Numbered from the stretch's first letter, positions 15,540-24,121 are shown. The stretch is 39,276 nt of DNA from Enhydrobacter aerosaccus (GCA_903839865.1 CAIMEE010000139.1:1-39276), one strand, 5' to 3'. The notes: a model not told the origin generated them from the letters alone. Made by a program: numbers and translations.

Positions 15540-16061
15540 ATGAACATCGGTCGGATTTTCTGCGCTTTGCCCGTATTGCTGGCAGGAGTCTTCTTCGCTG
15601 TGTCGGCAGAGGCCCAGGTCGCTAAGGCAACGATGAAGGATGCGAGCGGCAAGGACGTGGGCCAAGCCACGCTCGTGCAGACGCCGCACGGCGTGCTGGT
15701 CAAGCTGTCGCTGAAGGGCGCGGCCCCCGGCGAGCATGCGTTCCATGTCCATGCGGTCGGCAAGTGCGAGCCGCCCTTCACCAGCGCGGGCGGACACTTC
15801 AATCCCGCCGCGAAGAAGCATGGGCTGGAAGCGGCGGAAGGCTCGCACGCCGGCGACATGCCCAACCTGCATATCCCGGCGAGCGGAGAGCTCATGGTCG
15901 AGATCGCCAATCCCATGATTTCGTTGGCCAAGGGACAGCCCAATTCCGTGTTCGACGCCGACGGCTCGGCTCTCGTCATTCATGCCGGCGCCGACGACTA
16001 CAAGAGCGATCCGACCGGCAACGCCGGCGACCGGATCGCCTGCGGTGTGATCTCGGAGTGA
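15540..16061 (+). CDS. sodC: Periplasmic copper/zinc superoxide dismutase
   Basis: 173 residues with a Sec signal ending near VSAEAQ. All metal ligands are visible: H69 and H71 (HAFHVHAVGKC), bridging H86 (GGHFNP), H94 (KKHG), H103 and D106 (SHAGDMPN), and H149 (ALVIHAGADDY). C76 and C168 can form the conserved disulfide. It dismutates superoxide in the periplasm. It lies 22 bp after the SDR and just before the cyclase gene, with GGAGGGAACG as ribosome-binding site. Confidence 0.96.
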   Translation: MNIGRIFCALPVLLAGVFFAVSAEAQVAKATMKDASGKDVGQATLVQTPHGVLVKLSLKGAAPGEHAFHVHAVGKCEPPFTSAGGHFNPAAKKHGLEAAEGSHAGDMPNLHIPASGELMVEIANPMISLAKGQPNSVFDADGSALVIHAGADDYKSDPTGNAGDRIACGVISE

Positions 16062-16093
16062 TCCGTTGAGCCGGGTGCGGGAGTATTAGTCCC

Positions 16094-17875
16094 ATGCGGC
16101 TGACCTGGACCTGGCATTTCGATCTTCCCCCGGAGCGGCTGTGGCCGGTGCTGGCCGACACCAATCGCTTCAACGAGGCGATGGGCCTGCCGCCCTATTC
16201 GCTCGAGGAGACGCCGCAGCCCAACGGCACGGTGCTGCGCCGCGGCAAGGGCAAGGCGGCGGGCTTCACCCTCGAATGGGAGGAGAAGCCCTACGAGTGG
16301 ATCCACGGCCGCTGGTTCAAGCAGGGCCGCGTGTTCAGCAAGGGCCCCTTCAGGACCTTCGGGCCGAACTTCACGCTCGAGCCGGAAGGTGCCGGCAGCA
16401 AGGTCACCTACACTTTGGAATGGGAGCCGCTCACCCTGGTCGGGCGGCTGTTCGGCAGGAAGCTGGCGGCGCAGGCGGGGGCTGCCATCGAGAAGCGCGT
16501 GCTGACGGCGATCGAGTTCGTGAAGGGCGCACGGCCCACCATGTTCGACCTGCCGCCGCCCACACTGCCCGAAGGCGGCCGGGCGCGCGCGCTCGCGGCG
16601 GCGGAGCAGGTCGACCGCAGCATCTACGGAAACGGCCTCGGCGCGCCGATCGCCGACTACGTCATGACCGGCATGGCGTCGGATCTCGGGCACATGAAGC
16701 CCAAGCTGCTGGCGCGCCAGTTCGGCGTGGCGACGCGGCCCGCGGTCGAGGCCTGCCTCGCGTCGGTGAAATCGGGCCTGCTCACGATGAAGTGGGACCT
16801 GCTCTGTACCAACTGCCGCGGCGCCAAGGTGACGGCGATGGCGTTGAGCGAACTGCCGCGCGGCGCCCACTGCGCCTCGTGCAACATCGACTACGACCGC
16901 GACTTCGAGCGCAACGTCGAGCTCTCGTTTTCGCCTGCGCCGACGATACGGCCCTTGCTCGATGGCGGTTATTGCCTGAGCGGCCCGATGTCGACGCCGC
17001 ACGTGCCGGTGCAGCTTGTCCTCCGGCCCGGCGAGCGCCGGTCGCTGGCCGTCGACCTGCCCGCCGGCCAGTATCGCCTGCGCACGCTGCATCCCGGCAC
17101 GCACGCCGACATCGATCACAAGGGCGGCGCGTTCCCGGTCGTACGCATCACTGCGACGGGCGTCGAGGCGCTGCCGCCCGGCGCGGCGGGCCAGATCGAG
17201 TTCGACAACGATGCGGGTTTCGAGGTCGCGGCCCTGGTCGAGGATCGCCGCTGGACCGAGGACGCGCTCACTGCGCCCGAGGTGATCTCGCTGCAGGCGT
17301 TTCGCGACATGTTCTCGGAGGCGACCTTGCGGCCGGGAGACGAGGCCGCGGTGGGGCAGGTGGCGCTGCTTTTCAGCGACCTGCGCGGCTCGACCGCGCT
17401 CTACGAGCGTGTCGGCGACTCGATGGCCTACAACATCGTGCGCGATCACTTCGCCTTCCTGGCCTCGATCGTGCGCGATCACGACGGCGCCATCGTGAAG
17501 ACGATCGGCGACGCCGTCATGGCTTCGTTCGGCGATCCCGCCGACGCGGTGAAGGCCGCCATCGCCATGCAGCACCGTATCGTCGAGTTCAACGAGGCGC
17601 ATGAAAACCACCGTGACCTGTCGATCAAGCTCGGCGTGCACGTGGGCAGCAGCATCATGGTGAACCTGAACGCGCGGCTGGACTACTTCGGCTCGACGGT
17701 GAACATGGCGGCGCGCCTGCAGGGTCAGAGCGAGGGCGACGACATCGTGCTGTCGCGCGCCGTGGCCGACGATCCTGCCGTGAAGCCCTTGCTCGAAGGC
17801 CACGAGAAGCGCGACGAAAGCGTGGAGTTGAAGGGCTTCGACAAGCCCGTCAGCTTCGTGCGGCTTCTTCCTTAA
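16094..17875 (+). CDS. Multidomain class III adenylate cyclase (SRPBCC, zinc-ribbon/DUF5939, cyclase)
   Basis: The protein has 593 residues in three parts. Residues 1-150 look like an SRPBCC lipid/ligand-binding domain. Around 236-262 there is a CTNC...CASC zinc-ribbon pair, continuing into a DUF5939-type region to about 415. Residues 420-593 are the class III cyclase. All catalytic residues are present: metal-binding D429 (FSDLRGST) and D473 (IGDAVM), adenine-selecting K469 and D530 (DYFGSTVN), and transition-state N537 and R541. The D-7-N-4-R spacing equals that of mammalian adenylyl cyclase, so ATP and not GTP is the likely substrate. It is probably cytoplasmic; what the N-terminal domain senses is unknown. 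Confidence 0.93.
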   Translation: MRLTWTWHFDLPPERLWPVLADTNRFNEAMGLPPYSLEETPQPNGTVLRRGKGKAAGFTLEWEEKPYEWIHGRWFKQGRVFSKGPFRTFGPNFTLEPEGAGSKVTYTLEWEPLTLVGRLFGRKLAAQAGAAIEKRVLTAIEFVKGARPTMFDLPPPTLPEGGRARALAAAEQVDRSIYGNGLGAPIADYVMTGMASDLGHMKPKLLARQFGVATRPAVEACLASVKSGLLTMKWDLLCTNCRGAKVTAMALSELPRGAHCASCNIDYDRDFERNVELSFSPAPTIRPLLDGGYCLSGPMSTPHVPVQLVLRPGERRSLAVDLPAGQYRLRTLHPGTHADIDHKGGAFPVVRITATGVEALPPGAAGQIEFDNDAGFEVAALVEDRRWTEDALTAPEVISLQAFRDMFSEATLRPGDEAAVGQVALLFSDLRGSTALYERVGDSMAYNIVRDHFAFLASIVRDHDGAIVKTIGDAVMASFGDPADAVKAAIAMQHRIVEFNEAHENHRDLSIKLGVHVGSSIMVNLNARLDYFGSTVNMAARLQGQSEGDDIVLSRAVADDPAVKPLLEGHEKRDESVELKGFDKPVSFVRLLP

Positions 17876-18819
17876 GTCCCGAAGAACGCGGCCAGCACAC
17901 CGGCGGCTTCGTCGTTGGCCTTGATGCCCTGCTGCAGGAAGCGCGTCAGCGAGAAGAAGCCATGGATGGTGCCGGGATAGTTGACGTAGGTCGTCTTCAC
18001 GCCGGCATCGATCAGGCGGTTGGCATAGGCGCGGCCCTCGTCGCGCAGCGGATCGAAGCCCGCGGTCAGCACGAAGGCGGGCGGCAGGCCGGAAAAATCC
18101 GCCGCCAGCAGCGGCGACAGGCGCAGGTCCTTCAGGTCGGTGCCGGCGGGCGCATAGGCGTTCCAGAACCAGTCGATCAGGTCCTTCTCGAGGAAGTAGC
18201 CCTTGGTGAATTCCTGGCGCGAGGCGCTCTGGCGGCTGGAGTCGGTCGCGGGATAGATCAGCATCTGGAAGGCCGGCATCTTCTCGCCCGCGCTGCGGCA
18301 GCTCTGGCAGACGACGGCCGCGACGGCGCCGCCCGCGGAGTCGCCGCCGACGGCGATGCGCTTCGAATCGGCGTCGAAGGACGCGGCGTTGTCGCGGATG
18401 TGGCGGAAGGCGGCGATGCCGTCGTCGATCGGTGCGGGAAAGGGATGCTCGGGCGCCAGGCGATAGTCGATCGAGATCACCTGGCAGCGGCTCTTGTTGG
18501 CGAGCCGCCGGCAGGTCGAGTCGTGTGTCTCGATGTTGCCGATCACGAAGCCGCCGCCGTGATAATAGACCAGCGTCGGCAGCGGACCGGGCGCCGAGCC
18601 GAGCGGCCGGTAGCGGCGGAAGCGGATCTCGCCGGCGGGTCCTGCGAAGGCGCCGTCGTCGACGGAAGCGACGTCGGGTGGATTGGCTTCGCTGTCTTCC
18701 GACATCTTGTCGACGGCCTTGCGGCCCACTGCGTGCGGCAGGCTGCTGAGCTTGGGGCGGCCGTCCTCGACGGCCTTGTTCATGAGGTCGAGCAGCAGGC
18801 GGGCTTCCGAATCGAGCAT
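17872..18819 (-). CDS. HSL-type (family IV) alpha/beta hydrolase, esterase
   Basis: The 315-residue esterase has the oxyanion motif HGGG (87-90) and nucleophile S161 in GDSAGG. The acid/base pair is in DPLRDEG and the terminal HGFF motif. Family IV enzymes hydrolyse short-chain esters or lactones in the cytoplasm. The ATG at 18819 lies 4 bp after the desulfhydrase stop, so the two are co-transcribed. Its end overlaps the cyclase gene end by 4 bp. Confidence 0.93.
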   Translation of the reverse strand: MLDSEARLLLDLMNKAVEDGRPKLSSLPHAVGRKAVDKMSEDSEANPPDVASVDDGAFAGPAGEIRFRRYRPLGSAPGPLPTLVYYHGGGFVIGNIETHDSTCRRLANKSRCQVISIDYRLAPEHPFPAPIDDGIAAFRHIRDNAASFDADSKRIAVGGDSAGGAVAAVVCQSCRSAGEKMPAFQMLIYPATDSSRQSASRQEFTKGYFLEKDLIDWFWNAYAPAGTDLKDLRLSPLLAADFSGLPPAFVLTAGFDPLRDEGRAYANRLIDAGVKTTYVNYPGTIHGFFSLTRFLQQGIKANDEAAGVLAAFFGT

Positions 18820-18823
18820 GTTT

Positions 18824-19801
18824 CTACTCTTGAAAGAGATGACGATAGGCGAACAGCGCGGGCGCGCCGCCGGTGTGGATGAACACGACATCCTGATCCT
18901 GCGTCCAGCGCCCGCTCTGTACCAGCGCGATCAGGCCGGCCAGCCCCTTGCCCGAATACACCGGGTCGAGCACCAGTGCTTCCAGCCCCGCGCCCAGCCG
19001 CATCGCCGCGACCGTGGCGTCGTGCGGCACGCCGTAGGCCGGCCCCGCATGACCGGCCACGACCTCGACGCCGGACGGATCGAGCGTGTGATCGAGGAGT
19101 GCCGCCGCGCCCTCGGCGTAGGTGAGGACATCGGCACGGACCCGCTCGGGTTCGGCATCGATGTCGATGCCGACAATGCGAGTCTGCGGCAATGCGATCT
19201 GCGCGCCAACCACCAGCCCTGCCTGGGTGCCGGCACTCCCGGTGCAGTGGACAATGGCCGCGGGGCTGAGGCCGGTCGCGGCGATTTCGGCGATGGTCGA
19301 AGCGTAACCGACCGCGCCCAGGGGATTGGAAACGCCGTAAGGCACGACGTACGGCTTGCGCCCCTCGCTGCGCAGACGATCGGCGAGGTCGCGGATCGCG
19401 CCGTTGCGATCGCCGTTCCAGGGCACGTCGTGCAGCGTCGCTCCGAACAGGCGGTTGAGCAGGGCGTTGCCGGTGTGCTCGTACTCGGGCGATGGCGGCG
19501 CGAGCCGGCCATGATAGACGGCGAGATGGCAGTCGAAGCCCAGCTTCGCCGCAGCGGCGGCGACCTGACGCTGGCTGTTGGACTGCACCACGCCGCCCGA
19601 CACCAGCGTGTCGGCGCCGGCATCGATCGCCTCACCCAGCACATAGTCGAGTTTGCGCAGTTTGTTGCCGCCTAGGCCCACGCCGGTGCAGTCCTCGCGC
19701 TTCACCCACAGGCGCGGGCCGCCGAGATGGGCGCTGAGGCGCTTCATCGGCTCGAGCGGTGTCGGCAGATGTGCCAGTCCCAGGCGCCGGAAGCGCGCCA
19801 A
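18824..19801 (-). CDS. PLP-dependent D-cysteine desulfhydrase / ACC deaminase family enzyme
   Basis: About 325 residues of fold type II PLP enzyme. The Schiff-base lysine is K47 in GGNKLRK, following LWVKREDCTG. The phosphate-binding loop is CTGSAGTQAG and the C-terminal motif is DPVYSGKGLAGL. These features match D-cysteine desulfhydrase and related D-amino-acid lyases better than true ACC deaminase. No ATG is usable at the N-terminus: TTG at 19801 is the first plausible start, and a CTG 24 bases upstream would restore more of the family's N-terminus. Its neighbours are a Bug receptor upstream and an esterase downstream. Confidence 0.87.
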   Translation of the reverse strand: MARFRRLGLAHLPTPLEPMKRLSAHLGGPRLWVKREDCTGVGLGGNKLRKLDYVLGEAIDAGADTLVSGGVVQSNSQRQVAAAAAKLGFDCHLAVYHGRLAPPSPEYEHTGNALLNRLFGATLHDVPWNGDRNGAIRDLADRLRSEGRKPYVVPYGVSNPLGAVGYASTIAEIAATGLSPAAIVHCTGSAGTQAGLVVGAQIALPQTRIVGIDIDAEPERVRADVLTYAEGAAALLDHTLDPSGVEVVAGHAGPAYGVPHDATVAAMRLGAGLEALVLDPVYSGKGLAGLIALVQSGRWTQDQDVVFIHTGGAPALFAYRHLFQE

Positions 19802-19852
19802 CCGCGTAGCGAGCTCGGTCAGGGCAAAAACCCTCGGGCGTGGGCGGCCACG

Positions 19853-20830
19853 CTACTCGAGCTTCACGTTGGCGGCCTTGATGACCGCGGCCCACTTCTG
19901 CACTTCCAGACGCTGGAAGCGCGCGAACTCCTCGGTCGAACCGCCGCCCACGATGCCGCCCACGGCGGCGTAGGCGTCGATCAGCTCCTTCGACTTCAGC
20001 GCGGTTGCGGCGGCCTCATGGAGGCGCTCGCGATCCCTGAGCAGGGAGGAGCCGGGCGCGCCCAGCCCATACCAGTTGTCGGAGTTGACCTTGGGGAAGC
20101 CCAGCTCGCGCAACGTCGGCACGTCGGGCAAGAGCGGCGCGCGCGTGTCGGAGCTGATCGCCAGCGCCTTCACCGCGCCGGAGCGGATGTGCGGCAGCAG
20201 CACGGGGATGTCGAGCAGCGCCATCTGGACCGTGTCCGAGATCAGGTCGTTGGTCGCGGGCGCGGCGCCGCGATAAGGCACATGCAGCACGTCGGTACCG
20301 GTCTCGATCTTGAACAACTCGGTCGCCAGGTGCGTGATGCCGCCCGTGCCGGCACTGCCGTAGGAGAACTTGCCGGGGGTGGCCTTCAGCTTGGTTATCA
20401 GCTCCGCGAAAGTCGAGACGCCGAACTTTGCATTCACGACCAGCACTTCCTGGATGCGCACGGCCAAGATGACGGGCGCGAGGTCGATGCCGGGCCGGTA
20501 CGGCATCTTGTCCATCAGGCTCTGCATGATGGCGCCGGCCGAGGCGCTGTAGATGCCCATGGTGTGCGCGTCGGAGGCCTTGGCCACGACGTCCATGCCG
20601 GTGACGCCGGCCGCGCCGCTCTTGTTCTCGACGACGACCTGCTGCTTCAGGTTGGCCGTCATGCCCTGGGCGAGATAGCGGCCGAAGATGTCGGCCGGGC
20701 CGCCGGCCGGGAAGGGCACGATCAGGGTGAGCGGACGGCTGGGAAAGGCCGCGCCCTGGGCCTGGGCCGCGCGTTGCACGAAGGGTGCAGCGGCCAGCCC
20801 GGCGAGAGTGCCGCGGCGGGAGATGGTCAT
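19853..20830 (-). CDS. Tripartite tricarboxylate transporter (Bug family) solute receptor
   Basis: This 325-residue periplasmic receptor has a Tat-type signal (MTISRRGTLAGLAAAPFVQRAAQA). The Bug motifs are LTLIVPFPAGGPADIFGRYLAQ, VENKSGAAGVTGMDVVAKA, FSYGSAGTGGITHLATELFK and HVPYRGAAPAT. It is first in a minus-strand operon with the desulfhydrase and the esterase, so a sulphur- or amino-acid-like carboxylate is a reasonable guess for its ligand. CGGAGGAAATC precedes the ATG. It is only moderately similar to the Bug receptor at 13693, so this is not a recent duplication. Confidence 0.93.
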   Translation of the reverse strand: MTISRRGTLAGLAAAPFVQRAAQAQGAAFPSRPLTLIVPFPAGGPADIFGRYLAQGMTANLKQQVVVENKSGAAGVTGMDVVAKASDAHTMGIYSASAGAIMQSLMDKMPYRPGIDLAPVILAVRIQEVLVVNAKFGVSTFAELITKLKATPGKFSYGSAGTGGITHLATELFKIETGTDVLHVPYRGAAPATNDLISDTVQMALLDIPVLLPHIRSGAVKALAISSDTRAPLLPDVPTLRELGFPKVNSDNWYGLGAPGSSLLRDRERLHEAAATALKSKELIDAYAAVGGIVGGGSTEEFARFQRLEVQKWAAVIKAANVKLE

Positions 20831-20846
20831 GATTTCCTCCGATTAG

Positions 20847-20919
20847 AGCATTTTCGCCAAAGCGAAAATGCTTGGTTGCCCGGACTTTGGGCAACGCGGG
20901 CAATCCCGGCAAGGCCCGC
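20847..20919. repeat. Three adjacent inverted repeats in a divergent promoter region
   Basis: The first is AGCATTTTCGC / GCGAAAATGCT (20847-20857 and 20862-20872), perfect over 11 bp with a 4-base loop. The second is GTTGCCC / GGGCAAC (20875-20881 and 20889-20895). The third is GCGGGC / GCCCGC (20896-20901 and 20914-20919). They lie end to end between the ribosome-binding sites of the Bug and DUF3833 genes. AGCATTTTCGC-type palindromes look like dispersed repeats of some alphaproteobacteria; whether this one is repeated in the genome is not visible here. Confidence 0.6.
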
Positions 20920-20958
20920 AATTCATGATCCGGAATGCAGGGGCTGCGTATGTAGCAC

Positions 20959-21405
20959 ATGCCCGACGCCATCCTGCCGGCGACCCTGGTGCTGGAGAAT
21001 TTCTTCTCCGGCCCGATGCGCGCCGAAGGCTCGTTCGTGAACGCGTGGTCGCGCTCGCGGCGCGGGATCGTCATCGACATGGTCCCGGCATGGGACGGCA
21101 AGCTGCTCTCGCTCGACGAACGCTTCGTCTATTCCGACGGCGAGATGGATCACAAGACCTGGCGTCTCGAAAAGACCGGCCCCGGCACCTACGCCGGCAC
21201 CCGCGAGGACATGATCGGCACCGGTCGCGTCTGGACGGCCGGCCGTACGGTGCGTCTCAACTACGTGTTGATGCTGATGGGCATCGGCTTCGACTTCGAC
21301 GAAACGATGATCCTGCGCGACGACGGCAGCGTGCTTGCCCGCTCCACCGTCCGGAAGTGGGGCCTGATGATCGGCCGGGTCGAACTCGTGATCCGTCGGG
21401 TCTAG
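20959..21405 (+). CDS. DUF3833-family protein
   Basis: 148 residues with the DUF3833 pattern: LENFFSGPMRAEGSFVN, VIDMVPAWDGKLLSLDERFVYSDGEMDHKTWRLEK and FDETMILRDDGSVLARSTVRKWGLMIGRVELVIRR. The fold is probably a beta-barrel lipocalin-like module. Many members are lipoproteins but this one has no signal from the ATG at 20959, and no clear ribosome-binding site is seen, so the true start could differ. Function is unknown. Confidence 0.75.
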   Translation: MPDAILPATLVLENFFSGPMRAEGSFVNAWSRSRRGIVIDMVPAWDGKLLSLDERFVYSDGEMDHKTWRLEKTGPGTYAGTREDMIGTGRVWTAGRTVRLNYVLMLMGIGFDFDETMILRDDGSVLARSTVRKWGLMIGRVELVIRRV

Positions 21406-21424
21406 AAGCGCTCAATGGAGGGAG

Positions 21425-21509
21425 CCACTCCCATGGCGCTCATGATCTTGAGGCGAGCCGGAGGTTCGCGGTCCAAAAGAGCATGACATGAGCGCCACTG
21501 GAGTGGCGC
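21425..21509. repeat. Large inverted repeat with nested palindrome between convergent genes
   Basis: The left arm (21425-21443, CCACTCC-CA-TGGCGCTCAT) matches the reverse complement of the right arm (21488-21506) at 17 of 19 bases, with a 44-bp spacer. The right side also holds its own hairpin, GCGCCACT-GG-AGTGGCGC (21492-21509). The 116-bp spacer separates DUF3833 (+) and GST (-), so it may act as a bidirectional terminator or be a REP/MITE-like element. The spacer contains GGCGAGCCGGAGGTTCGCGG, which is also self-complementary in part. Confidence 0.6.
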
Positions 21510-21521
21510 GCTCCCACGACT

Positions 21522-22178
21522 CTAGAACTCGACGTCGAGCTCCTCGACTTCCTCGGGCTCGGAGCGGGCAGCATTGGCCCATTCGAGCATCGCGGGGAAG
21601 CGCAGCATCTGGTCGCGATAGGCGGCGGAGACGGGGTCGAGCTTCACGTCGTAGGTGGCAAAGCGAGTGCACACCGGGGCGTACATCGCGTCGGCGGTCG
21701 TGGGCGTGGCGCCGAAAAGATACGGCCCGCCGTAACGCTGCAGGCATTCCTTCCAGATCGTGGTCACGCGCTCGATGTCGGCCTGGGCGCCCGCCCAGAT
21801 CTTGAAGCCGTCGTGCTTCGCCTTGAGGTTCATCGGCAGGGCGGAGCGCAGGTTGGCGAAGCCCGAATGCATTTCGCCGCAAACGGCGCGGCAATGGGCA
21901 CGCGCCACCTGGTCGGTGGGCAGCAGGCCGGCCTCGGGCTTCAGTTCGTGCAAATACTCGCCGATCGCCAGCGTGTCCCAGACCTTGATCGAGCCATGGT
22001 CCAGGCGCGGCACCAGAAAAGAGGGCGACAGCAGCAAAAGCTCGGCCCGCGTGGACGGATCGTCCATCGAGGCGACTTTTTCCTCGAAGTCCAGCCCGGC
22101 CATTTTGCACAGCAACCAGCCGCGCAGGGACCAAGAGGAATAGTTCTTGCTACTGATGGTTAGAGAAGCCTCGGCCAT
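21522..22178 (-). CDS. Glutathione S-transferase
   Basis: This 218-residue protein has an N-terminal thioredoxin-like domain (LTISSKNYSSWSLRGWLLCKMAGLDFEEK) with the glutathione-contacting serines SSWS. The FLVPRLDHGSIKVWDTLAIGEYLHE stretch is the cis-Pro and GSH-carboxylate region. The C-terminal helical domain includes YLFGATPTTADAMYAPVCTRFATY. It resembles the YfcF-like and other uncharacterised bacterial GSTs. Its start is 40 bp from the divergent PHA depolymerase gene. Confidence 0.93.
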   Translation of the reverse strand: MAEASLTISSKNYSSWSLRGWLLCKMAGLDFEEKVASMDDPSTRAELLLLSPSFLVPRLDHGSIKVWDTLAIGEYLHELKPEAGLLPTDQVARAHCRAVCGEMHSGFANLRSALPMNLKAKHDGFKIWAGAQADIERVTTIWKECLQRYGGPYLFGATPTTADAMYAPVCTRFATYDVKLDPVSAAYRDQMLRFPAMLEWANAARSEPEEVEELDVEF

Positions 22179-22218
22179 GGCGCAGGGGCATGCAAATTCC
22201 GGACCGGTCGCAACCTGT

Positions 22219-23430
22219 ATGTTGTACGCGTTTTACCAGACCGCCGCCGACATGATGCTGCCGATGCGCGTCTGGGCGTCGGTTGCGGGGGCGGGGTTTG
22301 CCCTCGGCGACCAGTCCAGCGCCGACCGGTGGCGGGCGGCCGGAGCGCTGTGCGAGATGATGAGCCGGGCGTCGCTCAGCCATCGCCGCCCGTCCTTCGA
22401 CCTCGACGAGATTGCCATGGGCAACCGCACCGTGCCGGTGGTCGAAGAGGAAGTGCTGGCGCTGCCGTTCGGCACGCTGTTGCGCTTCGCCAAGGAAGGG
22501 GCGCCGCCGCAGCCCAAGGTCCTGGTCGTGGCGCCGCTCTCCGGTCACTTCGCCACCCTGCTGCGCGACACCGTGAAGGTGCTGCTGCCCGAGCACGACG
22601 TGCACATCACCGACTGGGCCAACGCGCGCGACGTTGGCATCTGGAACGGACGCTTCGGCTTCGACGAATATGTCGAGTACCTGATCAAGTTCCTGGAAAC
22701 GATGGGCCCGGGCTCACACGTGGTCGCGGTCTGCCAGCCGTGCGTGCAGACGCTGGCGGCGGCGGCGATCATGGCGGAGGACGACAATCCCGCCCAGCCG
22801 CGCAGCATGACGTTGATGGCCGGACCGATCGACACGCGTGTCTCGCCGACCAAGGTGAACGAGCTTGCCATGGGCAAGCCGATCAGCTGGTTCGAGAACA
22901 ACCTGATCACGCGCGTGCCGCTGCGCTATCCCGGCGCCACGCGCCGCGTCTATCCGGGCTTCCTGCAGCTCACCGCGTTCATGAGCATGAATGCCGAGCG
23001 CCACATCAAGGCGCAGATGGATCTCTACAGGGCGCTGGCCAAGGGCGACACCGAACAGGCCGACACGATCAAGAAATTCTACGACGAGTACTTCGCCGTG
23101 CTCGACATGGCGTCGGAGTTCTATCTCGAGACGGTGCAGTGGGTGTTCCAGGAACATCGCCTGGCGCGCGGCGTGCTCGAATGGAAGGGCCGCCGGGTGA
23201 ACCCCAAGGCGATCCGGCGGACCGCGCTGTTCACCGTCGAGGGCGAGCGCGACGACATCTGCGCCATCGGCCAGACCGTGGCCGCCCACGATCTCTGCTC
23301 CAGCCTTCGTCCCTACCGGAAAAGGCACTATATGCAGGCGGGCGTCGGCCACTATGGCGTGTTTGCCGGCAAACGCTGGGCGGGGCAGATCTATCCGCTG
23401 GTGCGAAACACCATACTGGCGAACGAATAG
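22219..23430 (+). CDS. phaZ: Intracellular polyhydroxyalkanoate depolymerase
   Basis: The 403-residue enzyme matches intracellular PHB depolymerases, which degrade native PHA granules. The nucleophile is C172 (VVAVCQPCVQ), a cysteine in place of the lipase-box serine, as in the R. eutropha type enzyme. The acid/base residues are in VEGERDDICAIGQT and GVGHYGVF. ITDWANARDVGIWNGRFGFDEYVEYLIKFLE is a family signature. The ATG at 22219 gives the typical MLYAFYQTAADMMLPMR start; an upstream in-frame start would overlap the GST gene. It supports a PHA-storing lifestyle. The synthase is not in the window. Confidence 0.94.
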   Translation: MLYAFYQTAADMMLPMRVWASVAGAGFALGDQSSADRWRAAGALCEMMSRASLSHRRPSFDLDEIAMGNRTVPVVEEEVLALPFGTLLRFAKEGAPPQPKVLVVAPLSGHFATLLRDTVKVLLPEHDVHITDWANARDVGIWNGRFGFDEYVEYLIKFLETMGPGSHVVAVCQPCVQTLAAAAIMAEDDNPAQPRSMTLMAGPIDTRVSPTKVNELAMGKPISWFENNLITRVPLRYPGATRRVYPGFLQLTAFMSMNAERHIKAQMDLYRALAKGDTEQADTIKKFYDEYFAVLDMASEFYLETVQWVFQEHRLARGVLEWKGRRVNPKAIRRTALFTVEGERDDICAIGQTVAAHDLCSSLRPYRKRHYMQAGVGHYGVFAGKRWAGQIYPLVRNTILANE

Positions 23431-23464
23431 CCCCTGTATTTGCGTCTGTGCGGCCGCGAGCTAT

Positions 23465-24121
23465 ATGGACGACATGATCGATCCGACGCATCTCGCTCTC
23501 TACTGTGCCGCGGCCTTCCTGCTGGCGATCACGCCGGGTCCCGGGATTTTCTACGTTGCTGCACGCACCCTCGCCGGTGGCCGGGCTGAAGGCATGGCCT
23601 CGAGCCTTGGTACGGGTTTCGGAGGTTTGGTGCATGTCGCGGCAGGCAGCGTCGGCGTCTCCGCGATTATCCTGTCGAGCGCCGAGCTTTTTGCGGCCTT
23701 GAAGCTGGTGGGGGCCGCCTATCTCGTTTGGTTGGGCTTTCGCACCTTCCGGTCGGCTCGGCGGGATGCAGTGATCAGTCTGGAAGCCGGCGACGATTCG
23801 GCCGTGGGCGTTCGCCGCGCGTTTCGCGAAGGGGTGCTGGTTGAAGCGCTGAACCCCAAGACGGCGGCCTTCTTCCTGGCGTTCATCCCGCAGTTCGTGA
23901 ACCCGGCCAGCGGGTACGTCGCGGTGCAGTTCATGGTGTTGGGTGGCATATCGGTCGTGCTGAACACTTTGGCAGATGTTTTGGTTGCGCTTGCGGCAGG
24001 CAGGATCCGGAAGGGAGCGGCAGAGCGGCCGGGCGTGATTCGCCGGCTGAGGGAGGTGTCGGGCGGCGCGATGATTGCGCTGGGCCTAGGCCTTGCCTTC
24101 GCCAGGCGCCCCGTCTCCTGA
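23465..24121 (+). CDS. LysE/RhtB-family exporter
   Basis: 218 residues and about six transmembrane segments. The N-terminus LALYCAAAFLLAITPGPGIFYVAARTLAGGRAEGMASSLGTGFGGLVHV is typical of the LysE family, with the conserved TPGP loop and the G-rich second helix. ALNPKTAAFFLAFIPQFVNP is the second family motif. It would export amino acids or homoserine-lactone-like molecules. The start is the ATG at 23465 (MDDMIDP) or 23474; both have poor ribosome-binding sites. Confidence 0.92.
   Translation: MDDMIDPTHLALYCAAAFLLAITPGPGIFYVAARTLAGGRAEGMASSLGTGFGGLVHVAAGSVGVSAIILSSAELFAALKLVGAAYLVWLGFRTFRSARRDAVISLEAGDDSAVGVRRAFREGVLVEALNPKTAAFFLAFIPQFVNPASGYVAVQFMVLGGISVVLNTLADVLVALAAGRIRKGAAERPGVIRRLREVSGGAMIALGLGLAFARRPVS

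Noticed and set aside
15998-17803. Minus-strand open frame of 601 codons opposite the cyclase
   Set aside because: The cyclase has every catalytic residue in place on the plus strand; the reverse frame has none that can be recognised.
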